Part shown: positions 33,342-45,802 of the stretch, in pieces
How positions within the stretch are numbered: the first letter of the stretch is position 1
Layout: every line of letters begins with the position of its first letter
Assembly (NCBI RefSeq): GCF_014805625.2
Contig: NW_023998456.1
Span: 109,638 to 173,637 of the forward strand
Reading direction: 5' to 3'
DNA from: Glossina fuscipes
Taxonomy: Eukaryota; Arthropoda; Insecta; Diptera; Glossinidae
DNA length: 64,000 bases
Notes under the pieces: model-generated
What the model was told of the DNA's origin: nothing
The model's input: only the letters and a program-made list of their open reading frames with translations
Database searches by the model: none
Translations under genes and position numbers: made by a program

Positions 33342-36300
33342 AGAGCAAATATAAGCTTGTGACAACGTTTATTTGGGCATGCCCTTTTTATTTCTACTTT
33401 TTGATATGTAATTTAATTTGTATGTTAAATGCCTTTTGTATTTAGGAAAAAAAAGAAATCGTTCTCTTTGTAGCACTATTTAATGTATAATCAAACAAGC
33501 TGATTTTATAAAGTAATATGTCAAATTGAATGGTAACACCTTTATCCGTAAACATGAGAGCTATAGAGAAAAAATATGTATTTATTAGAATTATATGAGT
33601 TGCGGTTTACAGAAATATGACTATGATTTATATGTGTAAATATATTTTTATTTACGAAAACGTTCTAGAATTAAAATGGTTGGACGGAATATTGAACCGT
33701 GTATCTTAACTTTATAATGAAGCCATTACCGTAGGCAGTGTTTTGTATCGATTATAGCGACAAATTGTTAGTATGCTGGCAGCATGTATACAAAGTTTTC
33801 TTAATTGTTCCTTAAATCATATGTTTTGTTATTCTTTGGTTTTTGTTTTGTTTCTCATTGTTTATTGAAAAAACGAATAATGTGAGGACTCTTGTGGTTG
33901 TGATATTTTGTAAATATATTGGTGTATAGATTTATTAAACAATTTTCCTTTCATTGATAGGCATGCGCATAAGAGCAGCGTGTAAAGCGTGTAATTAGAT
34001 TTATCTAATTTGGGCGATATGATAATTTACAGACAAGCAAACCGCTGTAGCAAAGTCACGGTTGCGGATATTTGCACATAACGTATTTGCACGCACGTAA
34101 ACATTCGTGTTAATAATTTATGCTTACGCATATAATTATGTATCGGTGCATAAAAGTCAATAACAGGATGCATTTGCCTGAATCATGTTGCAGACGGGGA
34201 ATGTTTTTTTTATTGAATTATGTCAAGAATCAGGTGAGTTTTTTTACATTTTCCCAATTCAAAGCAACTTGTATTCTTTGACCTACTTAAGTGAAATAAT
34301 TTCGAATTTTAGTTTGATTAAAACAAAGAGGATTTTAAGCAGTTCCACATGTGCTTCTCAACTGTTTCAACTGTTTTACGTGTTCTTTATTAAGATTTCT
34401 TTTATTTACTCCGTATTAAAATATTAATTTAGGAGAGAGCAGCTTACCGCTCATATAGACATTTAGGAAAAAGTAAAAATACTTGTTTTATTATCGCGTT
34501 GAAGTTAATGAACAAGTTTCAATGCATCTTACTTTAAAAGTTTGGCAAAGTTCGTTGAGATATTGATTTTCTACAGCAAAATATCCATAAGACGTCCAAT
34601 TTGATTTCATTTTGGTGCACACCTATTTACAGCACACTTTCTGTGGGCCAATCACTCCAAATCCGTGACATATATGAGATGATTTGCCCTCTTTTGCATT
34701 GAAATGCAAGTAGAAATGAATTTTTTTTAATATCAACTTGTGATGCCTTAATTATAAGATGATTGAAAATAGAGTCTCAATTTTATGGTCTAAATACACG
34801 AAAAATCCAATTTTCGAAGCCATAGCACCTCATACGTATTTTGATTGTGTTCGCGAAAACAATATAGAATTGCATTAGGCCGAGTGATGTTGGGGAATTT
34901 AATATTCAGGCTCGCCGGTAAAATTTGTTTGTACTAAATTGCTATTATATAAATTTTCAGCGTCAAATGAGGTAACTGAAACCTTTTTAATACAAAAAGA
35001 TTAAGCGATTCAAGAAATTCTCCCACCCGATCCATATTTTCCATATCAATTTAATATAACGAATATCTTAGCGAAGGTCTTTGAAAATTGCACCATTTCT
35101 CCATATAACGATTTATCAAAACAAGGCGCTATGTGGGGAGCGACCGAAAGGTGGTGCGCTCTAATTTAACTTTCAGTAGCGTTTATCATAGGGCAAAAAA
35201 CACTTCGATGTGGTAAATGTCCTCAAAACATCTTAAAAATTGGAGTCTGTAATTCGAACACAAAAGTGCATAGAAACCTATCAGTAAGCCTTCAGTAAGA
35301 ATCGTCGGGCCGTTGTGGATGTTACACGCATTCGCACGAACCTAACAAAACTTTTAACACAGGCTGTGGAGGATATAAGTGACATAATTAAATGTGCACC
35401 ACGTAGGTACGTAATCTGGACCATGAGCTACATAAGATTTCTCATGAAAAGTGAGCATATACGTGACAATAGTCTTTTTATGACGAAATGATGAAAAGGG
35501 GGAGGGAATTAATAATATTTTAACATTTTAGAACACAATTAGCATACAGGAAAGAAAGAAACCTAAGAAATTCCTGTCCAATTGATCGTTTATATTTGCA
35601 TTTAATATAAATTTGTGCAAACAGCTCAGAACTAAGTAACATGCCATAGAATTACAACGCTAAATTAGCCCCTTGAAATATTAAATGCCTCGTCACTAAA
35701 GTGAAAGGAAACTACCGTTATGAACTCAGAACTTAGGCAGGCGAAAGGTAGATGCAAAAAGACACAACTGCCTTTTAAAATCTTTACATGTGATATGACA
35801 CATTATGTGTTGAAATGTTGATGTCGTTTTGCCATAAATCGTCACGCTATATAAAAGCATACCCGGCGATATAAGAACCTATCCTATTTCAAGATATCCG
35901 AAAGGCAAGAACAGTATCTAGCATATTTTTTTTTTTTTTTTTTGGTATGTTGAACAGAGATGAACTAAGCCAATAGATTTGTGGCTTATATGTCCAAATA
36001 ATAAACTGTTCTATCTAGCATATTTAATTTATAACAACAACTTAATATTAATAATTTAATGTTGGAAAGCTTTCAACCACCTATGTGCAAAGAGTACACC
36101 GAGGATCACGATTACGAAACCTTATGTCAGTCTATGTGTATAACTTTCCGTTATGTTAAACGGAAAACACAATGCTTGCTTTATGCGCGGCTCACGAATG
36201 GTCAAAATAAAATTGATTGTGCGTATTTAAATCTGGACGCACTTATAACTTGCGTTGCGTTATGCGTGAAAGTAAATTTTTAGAAAACTTTAAATTCCTA

Positions 36301-38372
36301 TGTTTTCGACACTCAAACAGTGATGCATTTATGAAAACAAAACGAAGTCATAAGGCAAATGTTTCAAGTTGATTATGATTTTAAAACCATCATTTACATT
36401 TTCATTAAAAAAAAATTAAGCTAAAGTATTTTGCTATTTATTTCTACAAGGCAAAATTTTTATTTCGCTTAATTAACATTGTTTCCCGTTAAATAGTAAT
36501 TTTTCCAAAAAATTTTTCGCTTTACTAATTTTGCACTTCGTTAATGTAACTGAACGCTTAGCTTTACTTTAACGCACGCGAGCTAATCTGTTCAACTAAA
36601 GTGTTGTGTTTTTCGCCTTATATCGAGACATTGTTTTAAATGTGTTAGGCACGTGTTATTCTTTGGTTATGTTAAATATATGTTAAGTTAAAGAAAACAT
36701 TTGGACACAGGGCGAATTAGACTTGCAGTGTTGCCATATATATTATGATTTGGCTTTGTTTTTGGCGTTGTAAAATATTTCTTAAAACACAACAGCACAA
36801 CAACAAGTAATCGGAGAGCGTAAAAAATAGAACTCGAGATTCAATATTATATATGTATTATTAAGTTTGATGTATGAATTTCAAAGCACGTTATATGCAA
36901 AAATTTATAGCTTTTTTACTTTGATTATTTTCGCGGATGGAAATGCTAAATAATCATAGTCAAAGTCATTCAGGACATTCGTGGGTATTCAAAGCGAAAT
37001 TTCATTGACGCGTGTGACTTACAAAAGCAATATAATTTCCCAAAGCTGAATGTAAAGTTTTTAATTAATCTATACTTTGTCGTAGATTATTTCTAATGTT
37101 TGCAAAAGTCACGATTGCAAAGTCCATTAGCATATTTTAAAAGTTTTGGTTGACAACAAAAAAAAAAAAAATTACTTACACGTTTTTTCTGATTAATACT
37201 TTCTCATCTAACACTTCTCCCCTTTCCATTTTAATCCAAATAGATAAAAGTTGTACAAAAAAAAGTTGCTTATATGTTTCTATCTTTAATTGTTTTTTCT
37301 TTAACGTTCGCTCTCATTTCTATGCCGTATTCCACTGTTTTTATTCAACAATCAGCTGTAATAGCAGCAATAATAAACACAATAATAACAACAACAAGTT
37401 GCATCTATAAAAAGGAAAAATTTTAGTCAGTTGGTCTTAAACTCTCATCGTTATAACGGATTATTGCGCATTATTCATTCGTGTTCTTGTGTGAATGTAG
37501 AGAAACGGTTTGTTGCCGCAGTTACAAGAATTTAAAACATTCATGAAACAATTAAAAACAGTTTTTTTTTTTTTGTTAAATAGTTTTAAGAATAACGTTT
37601 GGTTACGTTTATAAAAATCTAATGAAAAGTAGAAGAGAAAGGATATGTCATCTGGATCTATGAGTGATAGCAATTGTATGATATTCCCGAAATTCGTATG
37701 TACATACGTGTGTGCGTATGCGTATGCCTTCATATATAAATAACCACTATGGCCCACTTATGATTATTATCGTCGGTGTATCTATCACTGGTGCCTTTAA
37801 TCTGTCAAAGCATTTATGCATAAATAAACTGCGCATTTGCATTGGTGTGTGCTGGACTGAGTAATGAAAATGTTTCGCATATTCAACAGCCTTTCAATAT
37901 TTATCCTTCTAGTTTAATATAACTCTCAATGAATGCAGATTTGAACAATTGTTAACTGCCACCGTGATAGAAGAGTGACTCTCTCTTAACCACTGCTCCC
38001 ATATAAAAGTGTGTTAACAAATAAAGCTTTGGTTTTAATTGTCAAAAATGATTTGTGTAACAGGCAGGCATTTTTTTGAAAGAATCAAAAGGAAGAACAA
38101 ATTCGTTTTGTAGGAGGAAGAAAAATAAATTAATTCTTTTTAGAATGTTAAAGAGTATAAAATTCATAAAAGGAGCAGCAATTCTTTTTCACTTTACTCA
38201 TAATATTATTTGATTAAAATTACAATAACGAAATAAAAAGTTCCGCCCACTCTTCGAACAGCATCACGATTGCAGATTTTTCAAATCATCGTCATCATCC
38301 ATAGCAGATAAAAATCAACAACATTTAGACGACTGTAAAAAGAAGAAATTTCATAATAAATCATTGCCGGAA
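33342..38372. other. 5-kb region without a recognised gene, between divergent genes
   Basis: Lies between the minus-strand oxygenase start and the plus-strand tafazzin start, so both promoters should be here. Short ORFs such as 36059-36283 (cysteine-containing, no family) are not supported. Contains one SINE-like repeat (35926-36005), poly(A)/poly(T) tracts and purine-rich AT sequence. Non-coding first exons of either gene could be hidden here. Confidence 0.45.
35926..36005 (-). repeat. short poly(A)-tailed (SINE-like) repeat copy
   Basis: Plus strand: about 19 T, then GGTATGTTGAACAGAGATGA, AGCCAATAG and ATGTCCAAATAA. The layout and several blocks match 10727-10805. AAGCCA and TGGCTT form a small hairpin. 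Confidence 0.4.
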
Positions 38373-41300
38373 ATGCACAATCATAAGATCAAAAATCAGG
38401 AAGTCAGGCAAAAAACCAAGCAACCACAACAAACGCTAACAGATAAACGAGTGGAACAACAGACGTCGCTACCTTCATTGCCTCGGCCCACTCTGCCATC
38501 GCTCTCAAGTCCGTCACTTCCTACAACTCCGTCAACACCGTCGACCCCGTTAACCCCCCCAACACATATCCCTTATGATATTGATTGGATATTTCCGCGT
38601 ATGCTGAGACCCTCAGGATTTTGGTATGTTGTCAGTCAAATCACTATATTCGCAGTTGGATTATTTAGTAAAATTGTTTTGGGTAAGTGTTCTATTTAAT
38701 ATATTATCGCATTTAACATTGCGATACACAAAATTTTCCTATACCGCGGACAAAATAAACCTACTTGCGACAAAAATAAACCTTATCTAGGAAGTGGTCT
38801 CCACTAGCACTACCCACAAATCTGGCAGTTCCACTATTTTCCGATGCAAACGAGTCATTGTTCCGTTACATTGAAAAACAGTCGCAATGAACAACAAAGA
38901 AAGAAGACAAAATAAAAAAATTAAACAAAGTTTTAGCGACTCACACCTAGTTTTTTAGTACGCTCGCTCACCATTCTCTAGTTGTTGTTCTGCTTCATAA
39001 GCACATTGCAAATGCGTTTCATAAAAATTAGATTGCGATACCTTTCGCCTAAAATGCTGCATAAATGTGGAAGTTCTACTGCGTATACGCACTATATATA
39101 TTTAATTGAAAATTCCGCTCACATAAATGTGCTAATTCATTTGAAACTAAACTAACTGAAAATGTAACATATGCTTAGAATATTATGCTCCCAAAAAGGA
39201 AGAATTTTGTCTTCGAGGATGGTTGTTATACGCAAAGTTAGAAACACTCTTGCTATAAGAGGAGGTTATAGAATTTTCAGGCGTTCTTTTTTGGCATTTT
39301 TAATCAATTAATTAATCTACTCTTTGATAGGTCGATACTGGCCTTAGTAAATGACGTACGTTAAATGTGTTTATGTTTAATGTGTAGAAAAATATGCATA
39401 GAGTCTAGTATTGTTGATCAACAGTCGTGGTTAACTGGGAAATAATATGCTCATAGCTCAAGATGCCACACGAGACTATGTCTATGTTTGTTAGCGTCTC
39501 CCGCCTTTTAATTCAATGTAAACATCCCATAAATATCTGAAAAAACCTTGGGCTATTCGGAATGTTCAAAACTAAACTGGCCTTATGTATTCGTAATGCA
39601 TATTTTTTGGTGTCAACAAGTGGAATATCCACTCTCTTCTATGCTTAATGTATACGAAAATATTAAACTAAAAAGCCAAATAATGTTACTATTTGTGCGA
39701 TACACTTGACATTGTTGTTGTGTGCACATTTACAAAAACTTCAATGCAACTAGTAATGCATTATGTCAATATTGTATGAAATCAAATTACTGGGGGTATC
39801 ATTAAACTTCTTGCCTTACAACACACAGAAATACGTAACGTACACTGAGAAAAACGGTTAGGTTAGATGCAACGGTTAATACGGTTAAATCGGTTGATTT
39901 CTGACTTGAAAGGTGTTTCTATTCAATCCATTATAATTGCAATTCATATATGAGACAAGGCATACGATTTCGAATTATTTCAGCTTAAAACGTTATATGA
40001 AAGATTTACGATAGCTTCGATTCTGGTCCCGTAGGACTTTTATATTACGATGTAAATAAGTTTCTTTTTACGTTCAAGCATTCGTGTATTGCGAAGCTTT
40101 GCTTTTATATATAGGAATGGCGCCTATTTTCAAGGTTGATTTTTATATTCCAAGATTTACTTCTTTCGTTAGAACTACTAAGAACAGGCGCTATAGACTA
40201 ACACGAGGGAGACACATAAACAAACTTAAAATCTGAAACCCTTTTGCGTAAAACTAATTCCTTTTCTCATGTTAGGCGTTATCTGCAAAATTGGAACAAG
40301 TTATTTACAAAGAATTATTTTTAAAAGTTACAACAATGAAAAGATTTGAATCGTGCATTGTTGCAATGACGCAATATATAGGGTCAGAAAGTGAATGGAA
40401 ATGAAATCGCCGTACTTTATACTTACATTGCATTAGTGCAGGGAAGTTATATGATTTGAACAGCTGAGCAATTAATATTTTCTGAGCAAAGAACAATGTT
40501 AATTATTTTTCATAATAATTATGCGAATCCATTTATTTTTTATAATTAATTAGGAAACTTTTATGGCATAACGAAATCGGGTTTAATAAAAGTCCAAACG
40601 ACCAAACAACCAAATCAAAACCATATGATGCCTAAAATATTAAGCATACGAGTTGTGTTTTGTTTTCATTCACAAACACATCACTGTCTTGCTGCCAATG
40701 CAAATGCAAATGCATACATTGCAATATATATGAAACGGTGCAATAGAGCTGTGTAAGCTATGTGGAATGCGTATACAAGTGAATCATATTTTGAGATTAG
40801 CAAATGCATTCATTGCGTGAAGCGCTTAATTTCTAATAATAATTTTTCTGAAACAATAAATTCTTTGTTCCGACTCTTGCCTTCGAGTAAATTCTTCTTG
40901 CCAAATGCGAGGAGTAAATTCTTCGCCCATATGTAAATCGTCGAAATGTCGTAAATGTCGAAACACATCACTTAGTATTCTGATGTTTCTGTTAACTCTC
41001 ATCTGATACTGGTTAGCAGGGAATTTCGTTTACCGTTCTTATATATTGGATTTCATCCGCTATTCTAATTTTTCTTTTTTTTTCTGTTTGCTTACATAGC
41101 TTAGGCTTACTGGCCTGTTAAGGATAAGACCAACATAATATCAAACAGTTTTTACTATTTGTTATGCTCATTTCTTTCGATTTTATTGAGTTTAATTTTT
41201 TTTTGTACAGTCTGAGGTTATGAATTCCTTCTATTTTAAATTAATGCTTATTGGCAGTGTTTTTTTTCCAGTTTTTTCTCAAATTTCTCTCTCTCTCTCT

Positions 41301-44300
41301 CTTTCTCTTAGTTATATTGGCAGTTAAGTTGGTCGTGTGTTCACCAACGACAGCATAAAATCTTATTTCATCTTTTATTTGTTATGAGAGAATTTCTTTT
41401 AACCTAATACGCCTTCTTTTTCTGTGACGTTGACGTATGAAGATTTTTCCTTTCATCATTCTTCTAATATGTGAATTTCGTAAAAATATGTATAATATAT
41501 ATGAATATAGGTGTATCTCGTGAAGCCTCCGATATGGGAGTTGCAGAGAAGGAGGACAAGGATAGTAAAGCGAGGCATGGTAAATATAAAAATTTCTTAC
41601 TAAGATATTTTTTCTGCGATAACTAGCTTACCTCATAGCCTGTGCCTAATGATTAGGCTTAATTAAACTTTGCAAGGACATAAGATAACTATATTTAAAA
41701 CTTTGCCATTCTCAGGCCGCATCAGAAACTTCTACTGCAAAACAAAGCTATGTTGCGAATTTCATTTGAATGCAATTGCCGTGAAACGTTTAAATTGCTT
41801 CTAATGGTTAATTCGTGTGAAGTTCACGCACTTTTTTTTTATCGATAATATGGAGTTAGTTCAGAACACTTCCGGTGCTAAATATTTAAGATTGGAAATT
41901 ATATAAATAACTTTATAAGTTCACCTATAACTCATAAGTCCAACTACAATATTGAAATTAGAATAAGTTTTCTTTAGTTGTGTAATGATGGCCGCCTAAT
42001 AGATGTTTCGCTTTGCGTATAACAAGTACACAAGGTTTTGACTAAATAAATCTAATTAAACTGTTGCTGAGAGCAGCCGAGAATGAAATGGCTAACAAAG
42101 TAAGGAAGCGAATGCATCTCTTTTGCTGATGTCGTTATAATTTCGCAGAATTTATTCTAGTTTCTCTCAATCGGTTAATCTTTTAATTACAATGTAATCA
42201 TGAGTGTCAATGCTATTAATAGATACTCTACTAAAATTCTTTCAATTTAAATTATTTCATTTAAAGTAATTCAAAAATTCAATACACAAGCCCTTCAAGG
42301 GCCAATTTAAGTGTATTGTAGTAAGTGATAAAGTACACAATACGGAAGTATAAGTATCAGGTGAATTTTAAGATTGTCATTAAAATATAGATTATTACTA
42401 TATTGCATAAGCAGTAAACCATAGCAGATACGATTATAGATTAGTATTGGATTAGGTTAGGGAAGCTTGGTGCGCTTCTGTCAATTTACACTGCTTTACG
42501 ACTGTAGCAGTCGTATGCGGGTTGAAATACTAAATTGGTGTAGAAAACATATTGTTTCCTTGCATGGTTAGTGATCAGTCCCAACGCCAATATGCGCTCT
42601 TGATGTTCTGGTCATTTAACAATTAAGGATAAGTCGTCGAAAGAATATCGTGCCTGTACTTGCGACTCAGCTACTAACGGAGCAGCAGTTGTCAGGCAGA
42701 GCTTATTTAAAGAATTTGGTTATGAATACGTGAAAGCATCCGCTTCTTGGTATAGTTCACTTGTGTAGCAAAGTGAAATGCATTATAAATCCCAGTCAGA
42801 GAATAATTGTTGAAAATCCGATACAAAGATTCCCCCAAGATAGTGTAAAATATCCATAAAGTTTTGAGATATTCATGCATTTACTGTCTAATTGAAGGTC
42901 GTACTATATAGCCCTTTAACCACGGATTTCTTGTCTCTCCTAGTAGAAACTTCTAAACCTGCATCAGAGAACAATTTATAAGAACTCAATCGGCCCTTTA
43001 GACATCTATTATTGTAATCACATGGGATTTGGAATAAATTTTGCTTAAGTCAGTCACTTCGTCCATTTAACCTACACGCCCGCTTTTCTTGGCTTTATTT
43101 AGTTGCTTCCTGTCTATCTGTTTTTAATTCAACAGCGTTACATGCTTACACGTCCGGCATCTATTAATGTTTGAGTTTTCGAATTTATTTTAAAATTTTT
43201 TTCTTTAATTTCGATATGATTATATCTTGAGTGATATATGCATTGTGTGTTTGCCAATTAGAAACCATGACCTTGCATACGTCTGTATGGCGTATAAATA
43301 GAAAAAGCTATGCAAGTCAACGACTTCCTTCATACATCAGATTAGTAGTAGTGTGCAGCCAACTTGATTTATATTTACATAAATAACTTATTACGAAATT
43401 CACAGATAAAGAGAATGTATGTGTTTGTTCCAAAAAAAAAAAAGAGAAACCCTATGACGTAGAAAGTGTAATCTACTTATAGATTGGTTTGAAAAGTTTT
43501 TTTATATTTATTTTAATTAATTAATTAGTTAACAATAAACAAATAAATAACATCGGATGGTTGTATTGCGCATTTTTTTTTTTTTTTTATTGTTGTTTTG
43601 GTTTTAATTACGATTATATTTGGTTCGTTGTTAATTTATGAAAGAAAATTTCCCTCTTCCTCGTTGTAATTGATGTAGCTTTGTGTGTTTAGTATTAATA
43701 ATGAGTTAATAATTCTTATGGATTGAAAAGTCCTGATACTCCAATACTATAGATTTTTTGTAACAATTGCACCGATATACTCTCTGAAGTATAATTTTTT
43801 ATGATCGTTTTTGATTTATTTGTCGAAATATTCACGTACGTCATCATAAATAACATAATCTCCTCCTCCGATCGTTTTTTTCTTTCTCAACTGAGTTGAC
43901 GAATGCTGTCATAGGTGTGTGGGAAAAACAACGGACATAGCTGTTTCTCAGGCGGTGTCAGTCTTTTTGCATCTTTAGGTAGATGTTTTCAGTTTAATTG
44001 TTTAACCGGAAACCTCTGTCCCGTTCTAACATGTACACGTGCAAGTATTTAACGCAGTGACGCGTGTTTTCTTTTTCCACCACTGAGCGTATACATGCTG
44101 ACCTGAAGATGATTCACGTTAGAACTAAGTGAGGCATGATCTCCATGCACCTACGGCTACTGACAAAGTTTATTTATACCATTGCACTTTGTACGAATTG
44201 CAAGAAGCATGATTCGAAAAAATAGGTGATTTCGACCTTTTTAATAAGCCGCGCTCCGAGCGACCATTTTTGATCGACCGTGCGATCATCAAACCATTTC

Positions 44301-45802
44301 GGTCCATATTGGCAAATTAGAGTTTAGTTTTATTCTAAAAATGGTCGGAACTTTATCGTGGATCTAATATAACAACTTAATTACTTCAATTGGACGTAGA
44401 TCTTAAGCCGTTCCTCTCGTAAGATTCGCAATTCGAGCCAATAGCTCGAACGTGTCTAATTTATCACAATGCGATCGAGCGAGAAGGCGCATTAAGTTGC
44501 GCCTTAAGAAAAAAGTCGCACTTTTCCAATTGAGAGATGCAGAAATAGTTGTTATGTGCGCTACTAGCCACGGATGAGATCAATAAAAAGTTGTATTCAC
44601 TTTGAGGAGAATTGTTGTAGCGATGATAATTACGCATAATTATTGCATCTTCAAAGATGCTTGCTCGATATCAATGTGAAGAAAGCTTCTTTATTTAGAG
44701 GAGATACTTCTTCTTGAACATGCAGTTTTTTACTTTAGTTTATTTGGTTCCCCAAAATATCAATCAGTTTCTCATTTATTTATCAAAAAATACTTAATTT
44801 CTATGCTTAATTAAAAAAATTTATTTTTTCTTCTAACTGGTTACGTGAATAGTTCTTATGAATAAAACTCACGTTTACAATAAACAAAGACTGATAGATG
44901 CTATAGGTAAACGGCCGCCTGGTACTCCTTTAGTAACGGTTTCAAATCACTATTCATGCTTCGATGATCCCGGCCTATGGGGTAAGTAAGTTTTGGTTTT
45001 TTAAGAACAAAGCTATCGAAGTTTGAAAAATTTAATAAATACCTTCTCTCACCTTCCCCTTTTTCTTAGGTGTGCTTCCCATGCGATATGTATGCAATAC
45101 ATTTAAAATTCGTTGGTCCTTAGCTGCTCATGATATTTGCTTTACAAATATATATCACTCGTTATTTTTTATGTACGGTGAGTACGACGATGCAAAGTGA
45201 GAAAGTGAAAAATGATTTTTCAACTTTTTTAAGATTTTCATTTTTTTTTTAATATTAATTTGTAGGAAAATGCATTCCAATTATTCGTGGCAATGGTGTG
45301 CACCAAAGCGCTGTAGATGTTTGCATACAAAAACTAAAATTGGGCGAATGGGTGCATGTATTTCCCGAAGGTAAGGTAAACATGACCAAAGAGGAGATGC
45401 GGCTTAAGTGGGGAGTGGGGCGCATTATTTACGAATCGCCACGTGTCCCCATTATACTGCCAATGTGGCACGAAGGCATGGATAGTGTATTACCTAACAC
45501 TGAACCGTATTATTTGAAATTCGGCAAAAAAGTGACGCTAAACGTAGGAAAACCTATTGATATGAATGATTTTATCGAAGATCTTAAATTTCGTGGTGTT
45601 AAAGAGATCGTGGCTCGTAAACTAATTACGGATAAAATTCAAGATGTTTTTCATGTAAGTTTGAATAAAATTTTCATTATTCTTACACTTTTTTTTGCAA
45701 AAATTCTTTCCAAAGCATTAATAAATAAATAAATAAATTTTTTCAATTTTTCAGAAATTACGCTTAGAAACTGAAGAGCTTCATAGAAATCGTTTTCTTT
45801 AA
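38373..45802 (+). CDS. Taz: tafazzin, monolysocardiolipin/phospholipid transacylase
   Basis: Exons 38373-38682, 44853-44981, 45070-45177, 45266-45654 and 45755-45802 (GT-AG, phases 1, 1, 1, 0) give 327 residues; an optional exon 41511-41579 would add 23. Tafazzin remodels cardiolipin acyl chains at mitochondrial membranes. The acyltransferase motif HX4D is present as H136-YSCF-D141. Other signatures are ICFTN, VHVFPEGKVNM (motif 3), RLKWGVGRIIYESP and PIILPMWHEGMDSVLP. The first ~65 residues are polar and Pro/Ser/Thr-rich (LPSLSSPSLPTTPSTPST), as in the long fly isoform, followed by IDWIFPRML and a membrane segment (about 82-103). The first ATG of the open frame is 38373. Introns 1-2 total over 6 kb. 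It converges with the Mos-type gene. Confidence 0.95.
41069..41146 (-). repeat. possible third SINE-like poly(A) repeat
   Basis: Plus strand: T9-11, CTGTTTGCTTACATAGCTTA, then ACTGGCCTGTTAAGGATAAG. The similarity to 10727 and 35926 is limited to the layout and the CTGGCC/GTTAAG blocks. Confidence 0.25.
41290..41310. repeat. (CT)n microsatellite in tafazzin intron
   Basis: TCTCTCTCTCTCTCT-type run followed by a second short run; no other structure. Confidence 0.8.
41511..41579 (+). CDS. Taz: putative 69-nt cassette exon of tafazzin
   Basis: The stretch is bounded by ATATAG and a GTAAAT donor and is open in the phase left by exon 1 (phase 1). It would add 23 hydrophilic residues, GVSREASDMGVAEKEDKDSK plus a short remainder, between the membrane segment and MNKTHVYN. 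Because 69 is divisible by three, skipping or inclusion keeps the frame. Human and fly tafazzins have splice variants in this general part of the protein. The acceptor lacks a strong polypyrimidine tract, which fits regulated use. Confidence 0.6.

Noticed and set aside
36059..36283. Cysteine-containing 74-codon ORF
   Set aside because: ATG present but no family, no splice support, and isolated in AT-rich DNA; cannot be supported as a gene.
38364..38372. Upstream non-ATG start for tafazzin
   Set aside because: Would begin with TTG; the first ATG is at 38373.
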